Notes under the pieces: model-generated
Seen by the model: the letters and a program-made list of their open reading frames with translations, nothing else
Databases searched by the model: none
Told to the model about the DNA's origin: nothing
Made by a program: the position numbers and the translations under genes
Shown: piece after piece, positions 8,499-17,600 of the stretch
How positions within the stretch are numbered: the first letter of the stretch is position 1
How the letters are laid out: every line of letters starts with the position of its first letter
Assembly (NCBI GenBank): GCA_947631575.1
Contig: CANRLW010000004.1
Coordinates: 1 to 64,000, forward strand
Source: an uncultured Clostridia bacterium
GTDB taxonomy: Bacteria > Bacillota > Clostridia > Oscillospirales > Ruminococcaceae
Direction: 5' to 3'
DNA length: 64,000 nucleotides

Positions 8499-10322
8499 TT
8501 GGTTAGAGAAGATCTTAGGAATATTGCGATAATAGCACACGTTGACCACGGAAAGACAACGCTTGTGGACGAAATGTTAAAGCAGGGGGGAGCGTTCCGT
8601 GAAAATCAGGCTGTACAGGATCGCGTTATGGACAACAACGATATTGAGCGTGAGCGCGGAATTACTATTCTCGCAAAAAACACATCATGTATGTACAACG
8701 GTGTAAAGATAAACATAGTAGATACTCCCGGACATGCCGACTTTTCGGGAGAGGTAGAGCGCATACTTAAAATGGTAAACGGCGTTCTGCTTTTGGTGGA
8801 CAGCTTTGAGGGAACAATGCCGCAGACGCGTTTTGTCCTGCAAAAGGCTTTGGAGCTTGGTCACAAGATAATTGTAGTAGTAAACAAAACAGACCGTCCC
8901 GACGCAAGAAATCATGAAGTTGTAGATGAGGTGCTTGAACTTCTGCTTGATCTTGACGCAACAGAAGAACAGCTCGACAGCCCTGTTGTTTTCTGTTCGG
9001 GTAGGCTTGGTTGTTCGTCATACAATCCCGACGAAATGGGAACGGATTTCAAGCCTCTTTTCGAGAAGATAATTGAACATATCCCCGCGCCCGAAGGCGA
9101 TGAAAACGGCGATTTGCAAGTACTTGTTTCGTCAATTGACTATAACGATTATGTTGGAAGAATTGCAATAGGCAGGGTAGAGCGCGGAGTTATAAAGCAA
9201 AATCAGGAAGTCATGGTCTGCGATTATCACAACAGAACAGCTCCCTTTAAGGCAAAGATCGTTTCGCTAAATCAGTTTGAGGGATTAAACAAAGTGTCTG
9301 TTGAGAGCGCGTCCGTAGGCGATATAATTGCTTTTTCGGGAATTGAGGGCGTTACTATCGGACAAACTATCTGCTCGGTAAATAACCCCGAACCTCTTCC
9401 TTTTGTAAAGATAAGCGACCCAACGGTAGAAATGACGTTTTCCGTAAACACCTCTCCTTTTGCGGGCAGAGACGGAAAATACGTTACATCTCGTCAGATA
9501 CGCGAAAGACTTATTCGCGAAACATTAAAAGACGTTTCTCTTCGTGTTTCGGACAGCGATACTACCGATTCTATGAATGTTGCGGGACGCGGCGAAATGC
9601 ACCTTTCGATACTTATTGAAACCATGCGCAGAGAGGGCTATGAGCTTTCCGTAAGTACGCCGCGCGTTTTGTACAAGGAAATTGACGGAGTAAAATGCGA
9701 GCCTGTAGAGCGCGTTATAATAGATGTTCCAGAATCCGCCGTCGGCTCTGTTATGGAGAAAATGGGTCAGCGCAAGGGAGAAATGGTCGAAATGCACCCG
9801 ATAGGAACGCGCACAAGGCTCGAATATCTCGTGCCGTCAAGAGGTCTTTTCGGCTATAGAAGTGAATTTCTTACAGATACAAAAGGCGAGGGCGTTATGA
9901 ACACTATCTTCGACAGCTATAAGCCTTATTACGGAGATATAGCCAGAAGAACGGCAGGCTCTCTTGTTGCCTGGGAAACAGGAACAGCGGTAACCTACGG
10001 ACTGTTCAATGCCCAGGAGCGCGGGACTTTGTTCATTGACGCGGGCGTTGAGGTATACGAGGGAATGATAGTAGGCGTATCACCGAAAGCAGGAGATATA
10101 GTTGTAAATGTCTGCAAGAAAAAGCACCTTACAAATACCCGCGCATCGGGTTCTGACGACGCTCTTCATCTTATTCCCTGCAAGCAGATGAGCCTTGAAG
10201 AAAGCCTTGAATTTATCCAGGACGATGAGCTTGTAGAAGTAACGCCCAAGAACATAAGACTCAGAAAAGTAATTCTCGAACGCGACCTTCGCTTAAAGGC
10301 AGAGGCAAAATTAAAGAAATAA
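8499..10322 (+). CDS. typA: Translational GTPase TypA/BipA
   Basis: Ribosome-binding GTPase of the EF-G/LepA superfamily, acting in 50S assembly and stress adaptation. G motifs are intact: AHVDHGKTT (G1), RGITI (G2 switch), DTPGHADF (G3), NKTD (G4), followed by EF-G-like domains and the TypA-specific C-terminal domain ([19 protein letters not shown]). 607 aa, the normal length. The start is TTG 8499 ([17 protein letters not shown]), preceded by AAAGGAAAGTGAG; no ATG lies close to the G1 motif, so TTG is well supported. Confidence 0.96.
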   Translation: MVREDLRNIAIIAHVDHGKTTLVDEMLKQGGAFRENQAVQDRVMDNNDIERERGITILAKNTSCMYNGVKINIVDTPGHADFSGEVERILKMVNGVLLLVDSFEGTMPQTRFVLQKALELGHKIIVVVNKTDRPDARNHEVVDEVLELLLDLDATEEQLDSPVVFCSGRLGCSSYNPDEMGTDFKPLFEKIIEHIPAPEGDENGDLQVLVSSIDYNDYVGRIAIGRVERGVIKQNQEVMVCDYHNRTAPFKAKIVSLNQFEGLNKVSVESASVGDIIAFSGIEGVTIGQTICSVNNPEPLPFVKISDPTVEMTFSVNTSPFAGRDGKYVTSRQIRERLIRETLKDVSLRVSDSDTTDSMNVAGRGEMHLSILIETMRREGYELSVSTPRVLYKEIDGVKCEPVERVIIDVPESAVGSVMEKMGQRKGEMVEMHPIGTRTRLEYLVPSRGLFGYRSEFLTDTKGEGVMNTIFDSYKPYYGDIARRTAGSLVAWETGTAVTYGLFNAQERGTLFIDAGVEVYEGMIVGVSPKAGDIVVNVCKKKHLTNTRASGSDDALHLIPCKQMSLEESLEFIQDDELVEVTPKNIRLRKVILERDLRLKAEAKLKK

Positions 10323-10340
10323 CAATTAAAGTTAAGAACA

Positions 10341-11723
10341 ATGGTTAAGGATATGACCCGCGGCGCGGTTACGCCCATATTGATACAATTTTCAATACCT
10401 CTGCTGATAAGCGTTGTTTTCCAGCAGATGTACAACATCTCCGACAGCATAATCGCGGGAAGATTTATAAACAACGACGCTCTTGCCGCGATAGGTGCAT
10501 CTTATCCTATCACGATGATTTTCTTGTCAATAGGCACAGGAATGAACATAGGCTGTTCAGTAGTCATCTCAACGCTTTTTGGCGCGAAGGATTACAAGGG
10601 AATGAAAACGGCGGTTTATACGTCGATAATTTCTACATTTTCCCTTGCTTTGATGCTTACTGTTGTCGGTATTTTCACAAGCGGACTGTTTTTAAATTTA
10701 CTTGGAACCGATAATCTGATCTTCTCCGACTCCAAAACTTATCTTAATATTTACGTTCTCGGACTGGTTTTTCTGTTCGTGTACAATATCTGTACGGGAA
10801 TTTTTACGGCTCTCGGCGACAGCAAAACACCGCTGTATTTTCTTATCGGTTCGTCAATCGGAAATATCGCTATGGATCTGCTGTTTGTCGCAGTTTTCAG
10901 AATGGGAGTTGCCGGCGCGGCATGGGCAACTTTTATTTGCCAAGGAATTTGCTCGGTACTTGCGTTTATCGTTCTGCTCCATAGAGTAGGCGGAATCAAG
11001 AGCGAAAAATATAAACTGTTTGAATGGAAAACTCTTGGTAAGATTGCGTCGCTTTCTATTCCTAGTATTTTCCAGCAAAGTTTTGTATCGGTTGGACAGC
11101 TATTTATTCAAAGTTTGGTCAACAGCTGCGGAACTGATGTTGTGGCGGGATATGCCTCGGCGATAAAGCTGAATACGTTCGCCGTGACCTGCTGTTCTAC
11201 AGTCGGGAACTCGATTTCAAGTTTTACGGCACAGAACATCGGCGCTAAAGAATATCCACGTGTAAAAAAAGGATTTTACGTCGGAAGTCTGATAACGTTG
11301 GTCATATCTGCGGCGTTTTCGATACTCTACCATATTTTCGCAGAAGATCTGATTTATTTGTTTATGGATAAAACTAATACAAATACTGCCGCGGCGGCGG
11401 AGGCGGGAGTGCATTTCTTGACTGTAGTTTCGCCGTTTTATGCCGCAGTCGGGCTGAAACTTGCGGCGGACGCTATACTGCGCGGCGGCAGGAGAGTTGT
11501 TGCATTTATGGTGACAACATTCAGTGATCTGATTTTAAGAGTGGCATTCGCGTTTATATTGAAACCGCATTTCGGAGCAACGGGAATATGGCTCTCGTGG
11601 CCTGTTGGTTGGACAACAGCGGGGATAATATCACTTTCGCTGTACGCTGTCTACATAAGTAAGATCTGCCCGAAAAAGAAAGCTAAAGAAAAGAGTGACC
11701 CTGAAAGTGAGATCAAGCAGTAA
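10341..11723 (+). CDS. MATE-family efflux transporter
   Basis: 460 aa with about 12 hydrophobic helices and the MATE pattern: an N-terminal IPLLISVVFQQMYNISDSIIAGRF, a mid-protein repeat (SIPSIFQQSFVSVGQ), and a charged cytoplasmic tail (KKKAKEKSDPESEIKQ). Probably a Na+ or H+ coupled exporter of drugs or metabolites, in the DinF/NorM-like clade common in Clostridia. Start ATG 10341; the ribosome binding site is weak (GTTAAG). It is 18 bp downstream of typA and probably co-transcribed. Confidence 0.9.
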   Translation: MVKDMTRGAVTPILIQFSIPLLISVVFQQMYNISDSIIAGRFINNDALAAIGASYPITMIFLSIGTGMNIGCSVVISTLFGAKDYKGMKTAVYTSIISTFSLALMLTVVGIFTSGLFLNLLGTDNLIFSDSKTYLNIYVLGLVFLFVYNICTGIFTALGDSKTPLYFLIGSSIGNIAMDLLFVAVFRMGVAGAAWATFICQGICSVLAFIVLLHRVGGIKSEKYKLFEWKTLGKIASLSIPSIFQQSFVSVGQLFIQSLVNSCGTDVVAGYASAIKLNTFAVTCCSTVGNSISSFTAQNIGAKEYPRVKKGFYVGSLITLVISAAFSILYHIFAEDLIYLFMDKTNTNTAAAAEAGVHFLTVVSPFYAAVGLKLAADAILRGGRRVVAFMVTTFSDLILRVAFAFILKPHFGATGIWLSWPVGWTTAGIISLSLYAVYISKICPKKKAKEKSDPESEIKQ

Positions 11724-11742
11724 CGGCTGAACAGGAGCTATT

Positions 11743-12711
11743 ATGACTGAGATAACTGTTAAAAAGAATGACGCGGGTCAGCGTGCCGACAGGTTTTTGT
11801 CAAAAGCATATCCAAATCTTAAAACAACTCTTGTCTGCAAGTTGATGAGAAAAAAACGGATAAAGCTAAACGGCGCTAAAGCCGAGCCCAACACGATACT
11901 TAAAGAGGGCGATGTTTTCAGGTTTTATCTTAGCGAAGAATTGCTTTCAAAAAAGGCAGTTGAAAAAAAGGATATTTCCTCAGAGATAAGCGTTATTTAC
12001 GAGGACGAAAATATCCTTCTATGCGACAAGCCGTGCGGACTGGTCGTACACGAGGACAACGATAACTCTCAGGACACGCTTATAAACCGCATACTTTGCT
12101 ATCTTGAAGAAAAGAGCGAGTATAAGCCCGAAAAAGAACAGAGCTTTGTTCCTGCTCTTGTAAACAGAATTGACCGAAACACGAGCGGAATAGTCATCGC
12201 GGCAAAAAATGCCGAGGCATTGCGGATATTAAATCAAAAGCTCCGCGACAGAGAAATTGAAAAGCTCTATTTATGCGCTGTTTTCGGAAAGCCTGCCCAA
12301 AAAGAGGCGGTGCTTACGGCATATCTGAAAAAACTTTCTGACGAAAACCGCGTTGTTATTTCCGACATTCCGAAACAGGACTTTCTCACGATAAAGACGA
12401 AATACCGAGTTTTAGAAAGCAGGGAAGACCTTTCGCTTTTAGAGGTTGACTTGCTTACGGGAAGAACTCACCAGATACGCGCGCATTTTGCTCATATAGG
12501 CTGTCCTCTGCTTGGCGACGGCAAAAAATACGGGAGCAATGAGCAAAACAAGCCGTATAAAGCTAAATTTCAGGCGTTATGTTCTTATAAGATAAGGTTT
12601 AAATTCACAACAGACGCGGGTATTCTTGAATATCTGAACGGAAAAGAATTTAAAGTGAATGATATTCGCGGGTTGTGGTTTATGAAGTATTTTGATTATG
12701 AAAAGGAGTAG
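11743..12711 (+). CDS. RluA-family pseudouridine synthase
   Basis: The N-terminal S4 RNA-binding domain (about residues 10-75; AGQRADRFLSKAYP, MRKKRIKLNG) precedes a pseudouridine synthase domain. That domain has the catalytic motif NRIDRNTSGIVI (Asp in RIDRNT) and LLTGRTHQIRAHFAHIGCPLLGD. It is RluC/RluD-like and should modify uridines in 23S rRNA; the exact positions are unknown. Start ATG 11743 follows AGGAGC. The stop overlaps the ribosome binding site of the next gene. Confidence 0.92.
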   Translation: MTEITVKKNDAGQRADRFLSKAYPNLKTTLVCKLMRKKRIKLNGAKAEPNTILKEGDVFRFYLSEELLSKKAVEKKDISSEISVIYEDENILLCDKPCGLVVHEDNDNSQDTLINRILCYLEEKSEYKPEKEQSFVPALVNRIDRNTSGIVIAAKNAEALRILNQKLRDREIEKLYLCAVFGKPAQKEAVLTAYLKKLSDENRVVISDIPKQDFLTIKTKYRVLESREDLSLLEVDLLTGRTHQIRAHFAHIGCPLLGDGKKYGSNEQNKPYKAKFQALCSYKIRFKFTTDAGILEYLNGKEFKVNDIRGLWFMKYFDYEKE

Positions 12712-12713
12712 TT

Positions 12714-13439
12714 ATGAAAAAGAACATTGCAATTATTTCGGCAATCGCAGTTATCCTGCTCGCGGGGTGTTCTCCAAGGGCAAACGAAGAGGGCGAAAAT
12801 TCGCAAGTGCAAAATTCGTCCGAAAACAGCACTTTTTCATCAGAAAACATTGAAAATTCAAGCTCGAATTTAACCAATGATTTTAGTTCAAGTTCGTCTT
12901 ATTTAAATAATAATAATTATAGTAGTAATAATAATAATTTTAAGCCCGATTCCACATCATCTGGCGAGTTAAGCAGTCAAAACGCGGAAAATTCGTCAAG
13001 TTTGTCAAGCTCTTCATCTAGCAGCTCGTCTCAATCCTCTTCGCAGAGTTCACCAACTCAATCCTCATCAACACCTTCAACGCAGTCAACTCCTTCTCAA
13101 AGCTCTTCGAGCAAGCCTGCATCATCATCAAAGCCCGCTCAAAGCTCATCAAGCACGCCGGCACAGTCAACACCCGCAAGTTCGTCGGATAAGCCTAACA
13201 CGTCGAGCAAACTAACACCTACTGATACAACAGGTATGGAACTTGATGAAAATGGATTCCCCGCAGGAGAACATAAAAGAGGAGATAGATTTGTCGACCA
13301 AAGTGGACAGCAATGGACTTGGAATGATAGTCTTGAATGCTGGGAAAAATCCAGCGGTCCCGGCAGTCAACTCCCCGGTACTCCAGCAGGATGGGAGAAT
13401 GATCCAACACATTGGGGACAAGATCCAAATGCTCATTAA
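12714..13439 (+). CDS. Ser-rich lipoprotein with aromatic C-terminal module
   Basis: A type II signal peptide with the lipobox LLAGC (Cys about residue 19) is followed by a long disordered Ser/Asn/Thr/Gln/Pro linker (about 25-165). The C-terminal module of about 60 residues is rich in Trp and Gly (RFVDQSGQQWTWNDSLECW, PAGWENDPTHWG). The linker would hold the module away from the membrane across the wall. It resembles uncharacterised gut Firmicute surface lipoproteins; function unknown. Start ATG 12714 follows AAGGAG, which overlaps the end of the pseudouridine synthase gene. A terminator follows immediately. Confidence 0.82.
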   Translation: MKKNIAIISAIAVILLAGCSPRANEEGENSQVQNSSENSTFSSENIENSSSNLTNDFSSSSSYLNNNNYSSNNNNFKPDSTSSGELSSQNAENSSSLSSSSSSSSSQSSSQSSPTQSSSTPSTQSTPSQSSSSKPASSSKPAQSSSSTPAQSTPASSSDKPNTSSKLTPTDTTGMELDENGFPAGEHKRGDRFVDQSGQQWTWNDSLECWEKSSGPGSQLPGTPAGWENDPTHWGQDPNAH

Positions 13440-13459
13440 ATTTTAATAGTTATATTCAG

Positions 13460-13490
13460 CCCTCGGCTTTTATGCCGAGGGTTATTCTGT
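13460..13490 (+). terminator. Rho-independent terminator after the lipoprotein gene
   Basis: Stem CCCTCGGC (13460-13467) with GCCGAGGG (13474-13481), loop TTTTAT, then TTATTCTGTTTT. It closes the operon that ends with the lipoprotein. Confidence 0.88.
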
Positions 13491-13511
13491 TTTAGAAAGG
13501 AGACTTTCAAA

Positions 13512-13667
13512 TTGGAAGTAAAACAATCACAACCTTTATCAGTGGTATTAAAATTATTACTTTCTACATTAAGCTTTGCATTTTCAATAGCATGCAATGC
13601 ATTAACTGTTACAACCATTACTGTAGTTCTGTACGGAAGTTTTACAGGTGCGATAATATTACCTTGA
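13512..13667 (+). CDS. 51-aa hydrophobic membrane peptide (small ORF)
   Basis: A TTG start at 13512 follows an excellent ribosome binding site, AGAAAGGAGA, with GGAG 9 bp upstream. The reading frame gives 51 residues beginning MEVKQSQPLS and ending FTGAIILP, then TGA at 13665. Residues about 11-50 form one long or two short hydrophobic helices (LKLLLSTLSFAFSIACNALT, then TTITVVLYGSF). There is no recognised family. It lies between a terminator and the exported protein at 13706, with 38 bp separating the two genes, so they are probably co-expressed. Confidence 0.6.
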   Translation: MEVKQSQPLSVVLKLLLSTLSFAFSIACNALTVTTITVVLYGSFTGAIILP

Positions 13668-13705
13668 TTTGTAATAGTTACATTTTATGAAAGGAGATTT
13701 TTATT

Positions 13706-14758
13706 ATGCAAATAAAGCAAAAACCTCGTATATGGCTAACTCTGATTGCTATTCTTATAGCATTACTGATGTGCATACCTTTAGCAGTTACATCACTTGT
13801 ACACGCGGATGAATTTAATGGAAGTGAACAGGTTATTCCCGGCTATTCCAATTCACCTTATACAGACGGCACGTGTCTAATGTCAGCCACGGATTATGGA
13901 GCACGTGTTACATTGGTTTATGCAGATACCGGTAATAGAGCATTGAGTAAAAAATCTATTGATTTCTCTGCCGTAAAAAACATAAATGGTAGACCTTTAA
14001 ATGAAGCTAACCATTTTGGAAAATATTGTAAGTCTGATTACATGAATGATCCAACTCTTATTGGATATTTAGGAAATTATGAATATGTCTATGCTCCGGA
14101 TATAAAGGCTTTAGACGATAATGGAAATGCAAAAAAGTTTCATTATAAAAATTCAGGTACTGCTACAGAATTTTTTCCGCGAACATTAGCATTTAGCAGT
14201 AATTTTCTAACTCGTCCCGATGAAATAAAAGAGTATTTCACTAATGACAGTGTACTTGATTATTTAGCAGAAAAATGTTGGCATATGTCCAGAACCGAAC
14301 TTGGAAGCGGAAAATACACTATAATGATAGAACCCTTGGCATATTTTTCTTTTCCTGATAGAGGAAATGCAATATATGCAGCAACAGTAACCGAAACTGT
14401 GTTATGGCAAGACTTAAATGGATTTATCTCCAAAAACTTCACTAGGAATAATTATGGTAATCTTTGGCCTGGTTCAATGGTACTTGAAGAGCCGATGTTT
14501 GGCAGATATAAAGCAAAACCGTTTACTGCTTCAGGCGGAGTATACAGCCACGATGACAGATTATATCATATGGGTTTAAATACAGTCTCGTGGGACGCCC
14601 CCTCAACTCCACCCCCCACAACCATCAAGGTCTACTACCACCTCTACAACAGCAGCGACGTCCAGACCTCACTTAAAACGTCAACATTCGATTTAGGCAC
14701 AAGCACCACCAAACAATTCGCACCAAGCACCGAATACGGAACACCCGTCGCGGCATGA
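13706..14758 (+). CDS. Exported protein of unknown function, possibly chimeric or truncated
   Basis: Start ATG 13706 follows GAAAGGAG. A Sec signal peptide (about residues 1-35: basic n-region, LIAILIALLMCIPLAV core, VHADEF) leads into a mature protein without recognised domains, rich in Asn, Tyr and Asp. From about 14595 the base composition switches abruptly: the preceding 900 bp are AT-rich, while the last 165 bp are C-rich with ACC/CTC/CAC codons, encoding a PSTPPPTTIKVYYHLYNSS-type tail that ends in GTPVAA. This suggests a junction or truncation, with the tail the start of a lost repeat domain. No terminator is seen downstream. Confidence 0.72.
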   Translation: MQIKQKPRIWLTLIAILIALLMCIPLAVTSLVHADEFNGSEQVIPGYSNSPYTDGTCLMSATDYGARVTLVYADTGNRALSKKSIDFSAVKNINGRPLNEANHFGKYCKSDYMNDPTLIGYLGNYEYVYAPDIKALDDNGNAKKFHYKNSGTATEFFPRTLAFSSNFLTRPDEIKEYFTNDSVLDYLAEKCWHMSRTELGSGKYTIMIEPLAYFSFPDRGNAIYAATVTETVLWQDLNGFISKNFTRNNYGNLWPGSMVLEEPMFGRYKAKPFTASGGVYSHDDRLYHMGLNTVSWDAPSTPPPTTIKVYYHLYNSSDVQTSLKTSTFDLGTSTTKQFAPSTEYGTPVAA

Positions 14759-14960
14759 GTTTAAAACATCTTTGCAACAAATCGGTTAAAAAAAGTGAAA
14801 TAATATAATGCATTTGTGCAAAATATACAAAATATTGTGAAAAAAGTTTACTTATATCGTTAGAGAAATTTTTCTAAGTCACTTGATAATTTTCGGAAAA
14901 TTTTGTATAATATTAGTTGATAGGAATTATCAAATTTTAATTTTCAGGAGGAATATTCCA
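14759..14960 (+). promoter_or_regulatory. gapA upstream region with promoter and palindrome
   Basis: Promoter -35 TTGATA (14883-14888), 17-bp spacer, -10 TATAAT (14906-14911). Directly upstream lies an 18-bp palindrome with one mismatch, TTAGAGAAATTTTTCTAA (14860-14877), a candidate operator. CGTTAGAGAAATTTTT (14858-14873) recurs exactly at 25333-25348. The ribosome binding site CAGGAGGAA precedes ATG 14961. Nothing else is seen in this stretch. Confidence 0.6.
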
Positions 14961-15995
14961 ATGGCAGTTAAAGTTGCAATCAATGGTTTCGGTCGTATCG
15001 GACGTCTTGCTTTCAGACAGATGTTCGGCGCAGAGGGTTATGATGTAGTCGCTATAAACGACCTCACAAAGCCTTCAATGCTCGCAAATCTTTTAAAGTA
15101 TGATACCGCGCAGAAGGGCTACTGCGGCGTTATCGGTGAAAATCTTCACACAGTTTCCGCTGATGATGAGAATAACACTATCACAGTTGACGGAAAGACA
15201 CTCAAAATTTACGCTGAAAAGGACGCAAAGGATCTCCCTTGGGGCGAGATAGGCGTTGACGTTGTTCTTGAATGTACAGGTTTCTACTGCTCAAAAGAAA
15301 AGTCAATGGCTCATATCAATGCAGGCGCTAAGAAGGTTGTTATTTCCGCTCCCGCAGGAAACGACCTCAAGACTATCGTTTATTCCGTAAACGAAAAGAC
15401 ACTTTCTAAGGAAGATCAGATCATCTCTGCTGCATCCTGCACGACAAACTGTCTTGCTCCTATGGCTAAGGCTCTTAACGATTACGCTCCTATCCAGAGC
15501 GGTATCATGAGCACTATCCATGCTTATACAGGCGACCAGATGATCCTTGACGGTCCTCACAGAAAGGGCGACCTCAGAAGAGCTAGAGCGGGCGCAGCTA
15601 ACATCGTTCCTAACTCTACTGGCGCTGCAAAGGCAATCGGACTTGTTATCCCCGAGCTTAACGGAAAGCTTATCGGTTCTGCTCAGCGTGTTCCTGTTCC
15701 TACAGGTTCTACTACTATCCTTACTGCTGTTGTTAAGGGCACAGACATTACAAAGGAAGGCATAAACGCTGCTATGAAGGCTGCTGCATCCGAGTCCTTC
15801 GGCTACAATGAAGATCAGATAGTTTCTTCCGACGTTATCGGAATGAGATATGGTTCTTTGTTCGACGCTACTCAGACAATGGTTTCAAAGGTTGGCGACG
15901 ACCTCTACCAGGTACAGGTTGTTTCTTGGTATGATAACGAGAACTCCTATACTTCTCAGATGGTAAGAACCATAAAGTATTTTGCAGAGCTTTAA
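14961..15995 (+). CDS. gapA: Glyceraldehyde-3-phosphate dehydrogenase
   Basis: Catalytic NAD-dependent glycolytic [15 protein letters not shown] (NAD fold, residues about 6-15), the active-site [12 protein letters not shown] with catalytic Cys near residue 158, and [13 protein letters not shown] near the end. 344 aa, slightly longer than usual. Start ATG 14961 lies behind AGGAGG; the longer in-frame extension to 14883 runs through the promoter and is not used. Codon use is more biased than in neighbours (GCT, CTT, AAG), typical of a highly expressed gene. Monocistronic, with a strong terminator after it. Confidence 0.97.
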   Translation: MAVKVAINGFGRIGRLAFRQMFGAEGYDVVAINDLTKPSMLANLLKYDTAQKGYCGVIGENLHTVSADDENNTITVDGKTLKIYAEKDAKDLPWGEIGVDVVLECTGFYCSKEKSMAHINAGAKKVVISAPAGNDLKTIVYSVNEKTLSKEDQIISAASCTTNCLAPMAKALNDYAPIQSGIMSTIHAYTGDQMILDGPHRKGDLRRARAGAANIVPNSTGAAKAIGLVIPELNGKLIGSAQRVPVPTGSTTILTAVVKGTDITKEGINAAMKAAASESFGYNEDQIVSSDVIGMRYGSLFDATQTMVSKVGDDLYQVQVVSWYDNENSYTSQMVRTIKYFAEL

Positions 15996-16022
15996 TTTGC
16001 TTAGTTGGCTTTGACAAACATA

Positions 16023-16052
16023 AAAGCGGTATTCGGAAGAATACCGCTTTTT
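16023..16052 (+). terminator. Rho-independent terminator of gapA
   Basis: A 12-bp perfect stem AAAGCGGTATTC (16023-16034)/GAATACCGCTTT (16039-16050) with a GGAA loop and a run of T. Confidence 0.93.
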
Positions 16053-16056
16053 CCTG

Positions 16057-16345
16057 TTTAGAGGTAAGATGTTAGAGGTAAGAGGTAAGAAGTCAAAGGT
16101 TGTTTTGGAGATAAAGTTGTTTGGCTTACAGAGATAGAAGCTAGAGGCTAGAGTTTTAACCCTAACCTCTTTTTTCTTTTCATGCGTTATCTTAAGCGAA
16201 CAGCATTTCGGCTTAAACTCTAGCCTCCAGCCTCTTTCTCTGAACATCAAAAAACGCAATCTCCCAAAAACTCCCCGAAATTCTTACCTCTTACAGCGTT
16301 ATCCGCCGTAAGGCGGATAATGCGCTTACATTCTAACCTCTAAAA
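16057..16345. repeat. Nested inverted-repeat element
   Basis: Outer arms: TTTAGAGGTAAGATGT and AAGAGGTAAGAA motifs (16057-16091) match, inverted, TTCTTACCTCTTA (16280-16292) and ACATTCTAACCTCTAAA (16328-16344). Inner arms: 16129-16156 and 16215-16242 are complementary at 25 of 28 positions. In the centre, TTAAGC (16192-16197) pairs with GCTTAA (16211-16216). The left arm also has tandem GAGGTAAGA units. It contains no gene and no transposase. It looks like a degenerate MITE or a REP-type mosaic. Confidence 0.65.
16299..16320. repeat. Hairpin in the post-gapA intergenic region
   Basis: TTATCCGCC (16299-16307) pairs perfectly with GGCGGATAA (16312-16320) around a GTAA loop, inside the right outer arm of the nested repeat element. 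Confidence 0.7.
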
Positions 16346-16351
16346 GCAGGG

Positions 16352-16405
16352 GTCGCGGGGACGAAGTCCCCCGCGACTTTCCCCCTTCCCCTTCGGGGAA
16401 GGGGG
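16352..16405. repeat. Two adjacent GC-rich palindromes (REP-like)
   Basis: GTCGCGGGGAC (16352-16362) pairs with GTCCCCCGCGAC (16366-16377) with one bulge. CCCCCTTCCCC (16381-16391) pairs perfectly with GGGGAAGGGGG (16395-16405) around TTC. The GC content is far above the surroundings. Such units, followed by a CAGGGGGATAGGG tail as here, are typical of dispersed intergenic REP-like repeats in Clostridia; no second copy is seen in this window. Confidence 0.7.
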
Positions 16406-16565
16406 CAGGGGGATAGGGCGAGTAAACGTTATTTAGAGAAATACAGTTTGAAAAAACCACAAAATAGTGTTTATAAAAGTTGAAGAGGTATTTGAAAGTG
16501 TTACACTTTATCTAATGTTATTACCTTTATTGCCAAAAAATAAGCATTAAAGACAATATTCGTCA

Positions 16566-16594
16566 TTGACAAGTGATTGAAATTTTGTTATAAT
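16566..16594 (+). promoter_or_regulatory. Consensus sigma-A promoter of the membrane/OST-HTH gene pair
   Basis: -35 TTGACA (16566-16571), 17-bp spacer, -10 TATAAT (16589-16594): both hexamers are exact consensus. It lies 38 bp before the GTG start at 16632. The stretch 16406-16565 between the hairpins and this promoter shows nothing else recognisable. Confidence 0.85.
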
Positions 16595-16631
16595 CTAAAG
16601 TGCAGGAATTACTTTGAGGGGAGGACAAGCA

Positions 16632-17585
16632 GTGACTGAAAATCAGGAAAACCAAGGCAGCATAGCGGTTGATAATGCGACTGTAACCGAAACAGCGACC
16701 GAAACAGTTACAGAAACACCGCCGGAGCTTGACGAAAAGCAAAAGCAACTTCTCGGCGCGTTCGATGAAATGCTTAGACGCCATTCGACCGAAATCGCCG
16801 AAAATCAAAAACACACTTTTGCCGCATCAGAGCGTTTTACAAGAGGTATTTTAAAAAAGGGAGTAGGAGTTATCTCTCTCGGACTTATACTTATAACGTT
16901 CGGAATAATTATGATCTGCTGTCTGTTTTCGCAGTCGCCCGATTATCTTATTCCGTTAAAACTTTCGCCGATAGCGGCGATCTTATTCGGAATAGAAATT
17001 CTCGTTACTTTGCTTATAACCCACGGAAGATTAAAAATAAACATAATAAGCGTTATTGTTTCGGCGGCGCTTGTTGTCGGCTGCTGTACAATGGGCGTTG
17101 TTTTAAATCATTCTTATAATGAGGATAAAATTGAATATAACAACCGCACTATTGCGGCGGAAATTTACGACAGGAGCTATAAAGAACTGCGCTACATAAC
17201 GGATATAGAATCAATGGAAGTAGAAGTTGACCTGAATCCGGACGGAACGGGAGTTACAAAAGGCATTGAGGCGCTTTCCGCGGCGGACAAGGTAATAGTA
17301 AATGTTGAGTTTGGCGGAGTATATTCAGCGCCGAGCGCATTTGCGGCTGACTGTAAAAAAATAATCGAAGGCTTTAGAATAATGGATATAAACATTACAG
17401 ATTTTCATTTTACAAATCAAAGCACTTTCCATAGTTACAAGCTAGATGTTGAGGGGAAATATCTTCAGGATTATTCGGAAACACGCCTGACAGAGCTTGT
17501 AGATCATATTTATATTGAAGACGCGAATTATCTTGATGATATCGGAGATCTTATTGATCCGGATAATTCGGAAAATGCGAATTAA
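16632..17585 (+). CDS. Membrane protein of unknown function
   Basis: Start GTG 16632 (M TENQENQGS) with GGGGAGGA 6-7 bp upstream; a TTG at 16614 would overlap that site. A Thr/Glu-rich N-terminal tail (about residues 1-45) precedes three hydrophobic helices (about 80-100, 108-130 and 137-158). A C-terminal domain of about 150 residues follows (YKELRYITDIESMEVEVD to the acidic end) and is probably extracytoplasmic or cytoplasmic alpha/beta. No family is recognised. It sits 15 bp upstream of the OST-HTH/DUF3825-like gene under one promoter, suggesting a two-gene unit. Confidence 0.75.
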   Translation: MTENQENQGSIAVDNATVTETATETVTETPPELDEKQKQLLGAFDEMLRRHSTEIAENQKHTFAASERFTRGILKKGVGVISLGLILITFGIIMICCLFSQSPDYLIPLKLSPIAAILFGIEILVTLLITHGRLKINIISVIVSAALVVGCCTMGVVLNHSYNEDKIEYNNRTIAAEIYDRSYKELRYITDIESMEVEVDLNPDGTGVTKGIEALSAADKVIVNVEFGGVYSAPSAFAADCKKIIEGFRIMDINITDFHFTNQSTFHSYKLDVEGKYLQDYSETRLTELVDHIYIEDANYLDDIGDLIDPDNSENAN

Positions 17586-17600
17586 AACAGGAGAAATATC

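Noticed and set aside
14831..14856. Possible Rex-type site (TTGTGAA...) upstream of gapA
   Set aside because: The right half (GTTTACTT) is a poor match to the TTCACAA half-site, so I would not call it.
15885..16259. Minus-strand frame across the post-gapA repeats
   Set aside because: It covers the terminator and inverted repeats, with no ribosome binding site and repeat-derived composition.
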